From the NCBI GenBank assembly GCA_015491705.1, contig WFVK01000021.1, positions 1 to 5,508 on the forward strand: a DNA stretch of 5,508 nt, read 5' to 3'. Positions within the stretch are counted from its first letter, which is position 1, and each line of letters opens with the position of its first letter. Shown piece after piece: positions 1 through 5,508 of this stretch. The notes beneath the pieces were generated by a model. It searched no databases. It saw only the letters and a list, made by a program, of their open reading frames with translations, and had not been told where the DNA came from. The position numbers were made by a program, and so were the translations under genes. The DNA is from Nitrospirota bacterium. Lineage in GTDB: Bacteria; Nitrospirota; Thermodesulfovibrionia; UBA6902.

Positions 1-5233
<5,233 letters not shown>

Positions 5234-5237
5234 AATT

Positions 5238-5243
5238 CTCCTT
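5238..5243 (-). promoter_or_regulatory. Ribosome binding site of rpoB
   Basis: AAGGAG on the minus strand lies 4 nt before the ATG at 5233-5231. It supports the chosen start, which gives the N-terminus [13 protein letters not shown], typical of the family. Confidence 0.85.
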
Positions 5244-5281
5244 CTGGGGATCCAAGGATATCATTGAGGATTTAAATTGAT

Positions 5282-5303
5282 GATTCACCCCGGCCCTTGA
5301 ATC
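5282..5303 (-). repeat. Inverted repeat (possible RNA hairpin) in the rplL-rpoB spacer
   Basis: On the transcribed strand GATTCA and TGAATC form a perfect 6-bp stem around a 10-nt loop (AGGGCCGGGG). It begins 12 nt after the rplL stop codon and lies about 50 nt before the rpoB start. No run of U follows, so it does not look like an intrinsic terminator. In E. coli the corresponding spacer holds an attenuator and an RNase III cleavage site, so a partial terminator or processing role is possible, but a 6-bp stem is weak and the function is inferred from position only. Confidence 0.4.
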
Positions 5304-5315
5304 CTGCCTTTTAGT

Positions 5316-5508
5316 TTATTTCAACTCAACTGTTGCTCCCTGCTCCTCGAGCTTTGCCTTTATGGCCTCCGCCTCCTCTTTGGATACCCCTGTTTTTACG
5401 GGCTTGGGCGCGCTGTCCACAAGCTCTTTCGCCTCCTTGAGACCAAGGGTCGTAACCTCCCTGACCGCCTTTATTACCTGTATCTTCTTGTCGCCGACAG
5501 CGGACAGG
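5316..5508 (-). CDS. rplL: 50S ribosomal protein L7/L12 (bL12), C-terminal half, cut by window edge
   Basis: bL12 forms the mobile stalk of the large ribosomal subunit and recruits and activates the translation GTPases EF-Tu, EF-G, IF2 and RF3. The visible 63 codons, ending at TAA (5318-5316), cover nearly the whole globular C-terminal domain; the N-terminal dimerisation domain and hinge lie outside the window. The factor-binding surface is intact. [20 protein letters not shown] aligns with E. coli residues 64-82, keeping K65, I69, K70, R73, G79 and K81, and K84 also matches just downstream. E. coli G74 and G77 are replaced by E and T. The family-typical [19 protein letters not shown] and the ending TVELK follow. 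rplL lies 82 bp upstream of rpoB, the classic order, and is probably on the same transcript. Confidence 0.97.
   Translation of the reverse strand, partial: LSAVGDKKIQVIKAVREVTTLGLKEAKELVDSAPKPVKTGVSKEEAEAIKAKLEEQGATVELK

Noticed and set aside
5240..5257. Possible stem pairing CCTTGG with the rpoB Shine-Dalgarno region
   Set aside because: Only 4 + 2 base pairs around a 2-nt bulge and a 4-nt loop can be drawn. This is too weak to claim translational control without conservation.
5282..5303. The inverted repeat as a rho-independent terminator of rplL
   Set aside because: The stem is only 6 bp, its base is AT-rich, and no U-run follows on the transcribed strand. Full termination here would also cut off rpoB and rpoC.
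5234..5315. A separate promoter for rpoB in the spacer
   Set aside because: No convincing -35/-10 pair with normal spacing was seen. The AT-rich ATTTAAAT stretch at 5270-5277 lacks a matching upstream element.

Overview
This window is an ordinary piece of a bacterial housekeeping operon: the ribosomal-stalk and RNA polymerase cluster rplL-rpoB-rpoC, read entirely on the minus strand. Transcription runs from high to low coordinates. The window holds the 3' half of rplL (5316-5508), an 82-bp spacer, a complete rpoB (1253-5233, 1326 codons), a 29-bp spacer, and the 5' third of rpoC (1-1223, cut by the window edge). No gene on the plus strand is supported. The long plus-strand reading frames all lie antisense to rpoB or rpoC and encode nothing I recognise.

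The genes form one functional unit. rplL encodes bL12, the flexible stalk protein of the large ribosomal subunit that recruits translation GTPases. rpoB and rpoC encode the beta and beta' subunits, which together form the catalytic core of RNA polymerase. The short spacers, the shared strand and the lack of a visible terminator fit a single transcript. The rplL-rpoB spacer holds a small perfect inverted repeat. This is the place where E. coli carries an attenuator and an RNase III processing site that set beta/beta' output relative to the ribosomal proteins. Clear Shine-Dalgarno sequences precede rpoB (AAGGAG) and rpoC (AAGGGGG, with a GTG start).

Organism: the beta subunit is of the long type, with residues matching the two large insertions seen in E. 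coli beta, so it is unlike the shorter Firmicutes and Thermus forms. Codon use is not enterobacterial: arginine is mostly AGG and isoleucine is often ATA, even in these highly expressed genes. Together with the protein sequences this suggests a non-enteric Gram-negative lineage such as Nitrospirota or Desulfobacterota (former Deltaproteobacteria). That placement is inferred by eye and is only moderately secure.

I looked for an undescribed system on both strands and found none. All but about 110 bases are accounted for by the three conserved genes, so the findings are low-key observations only.
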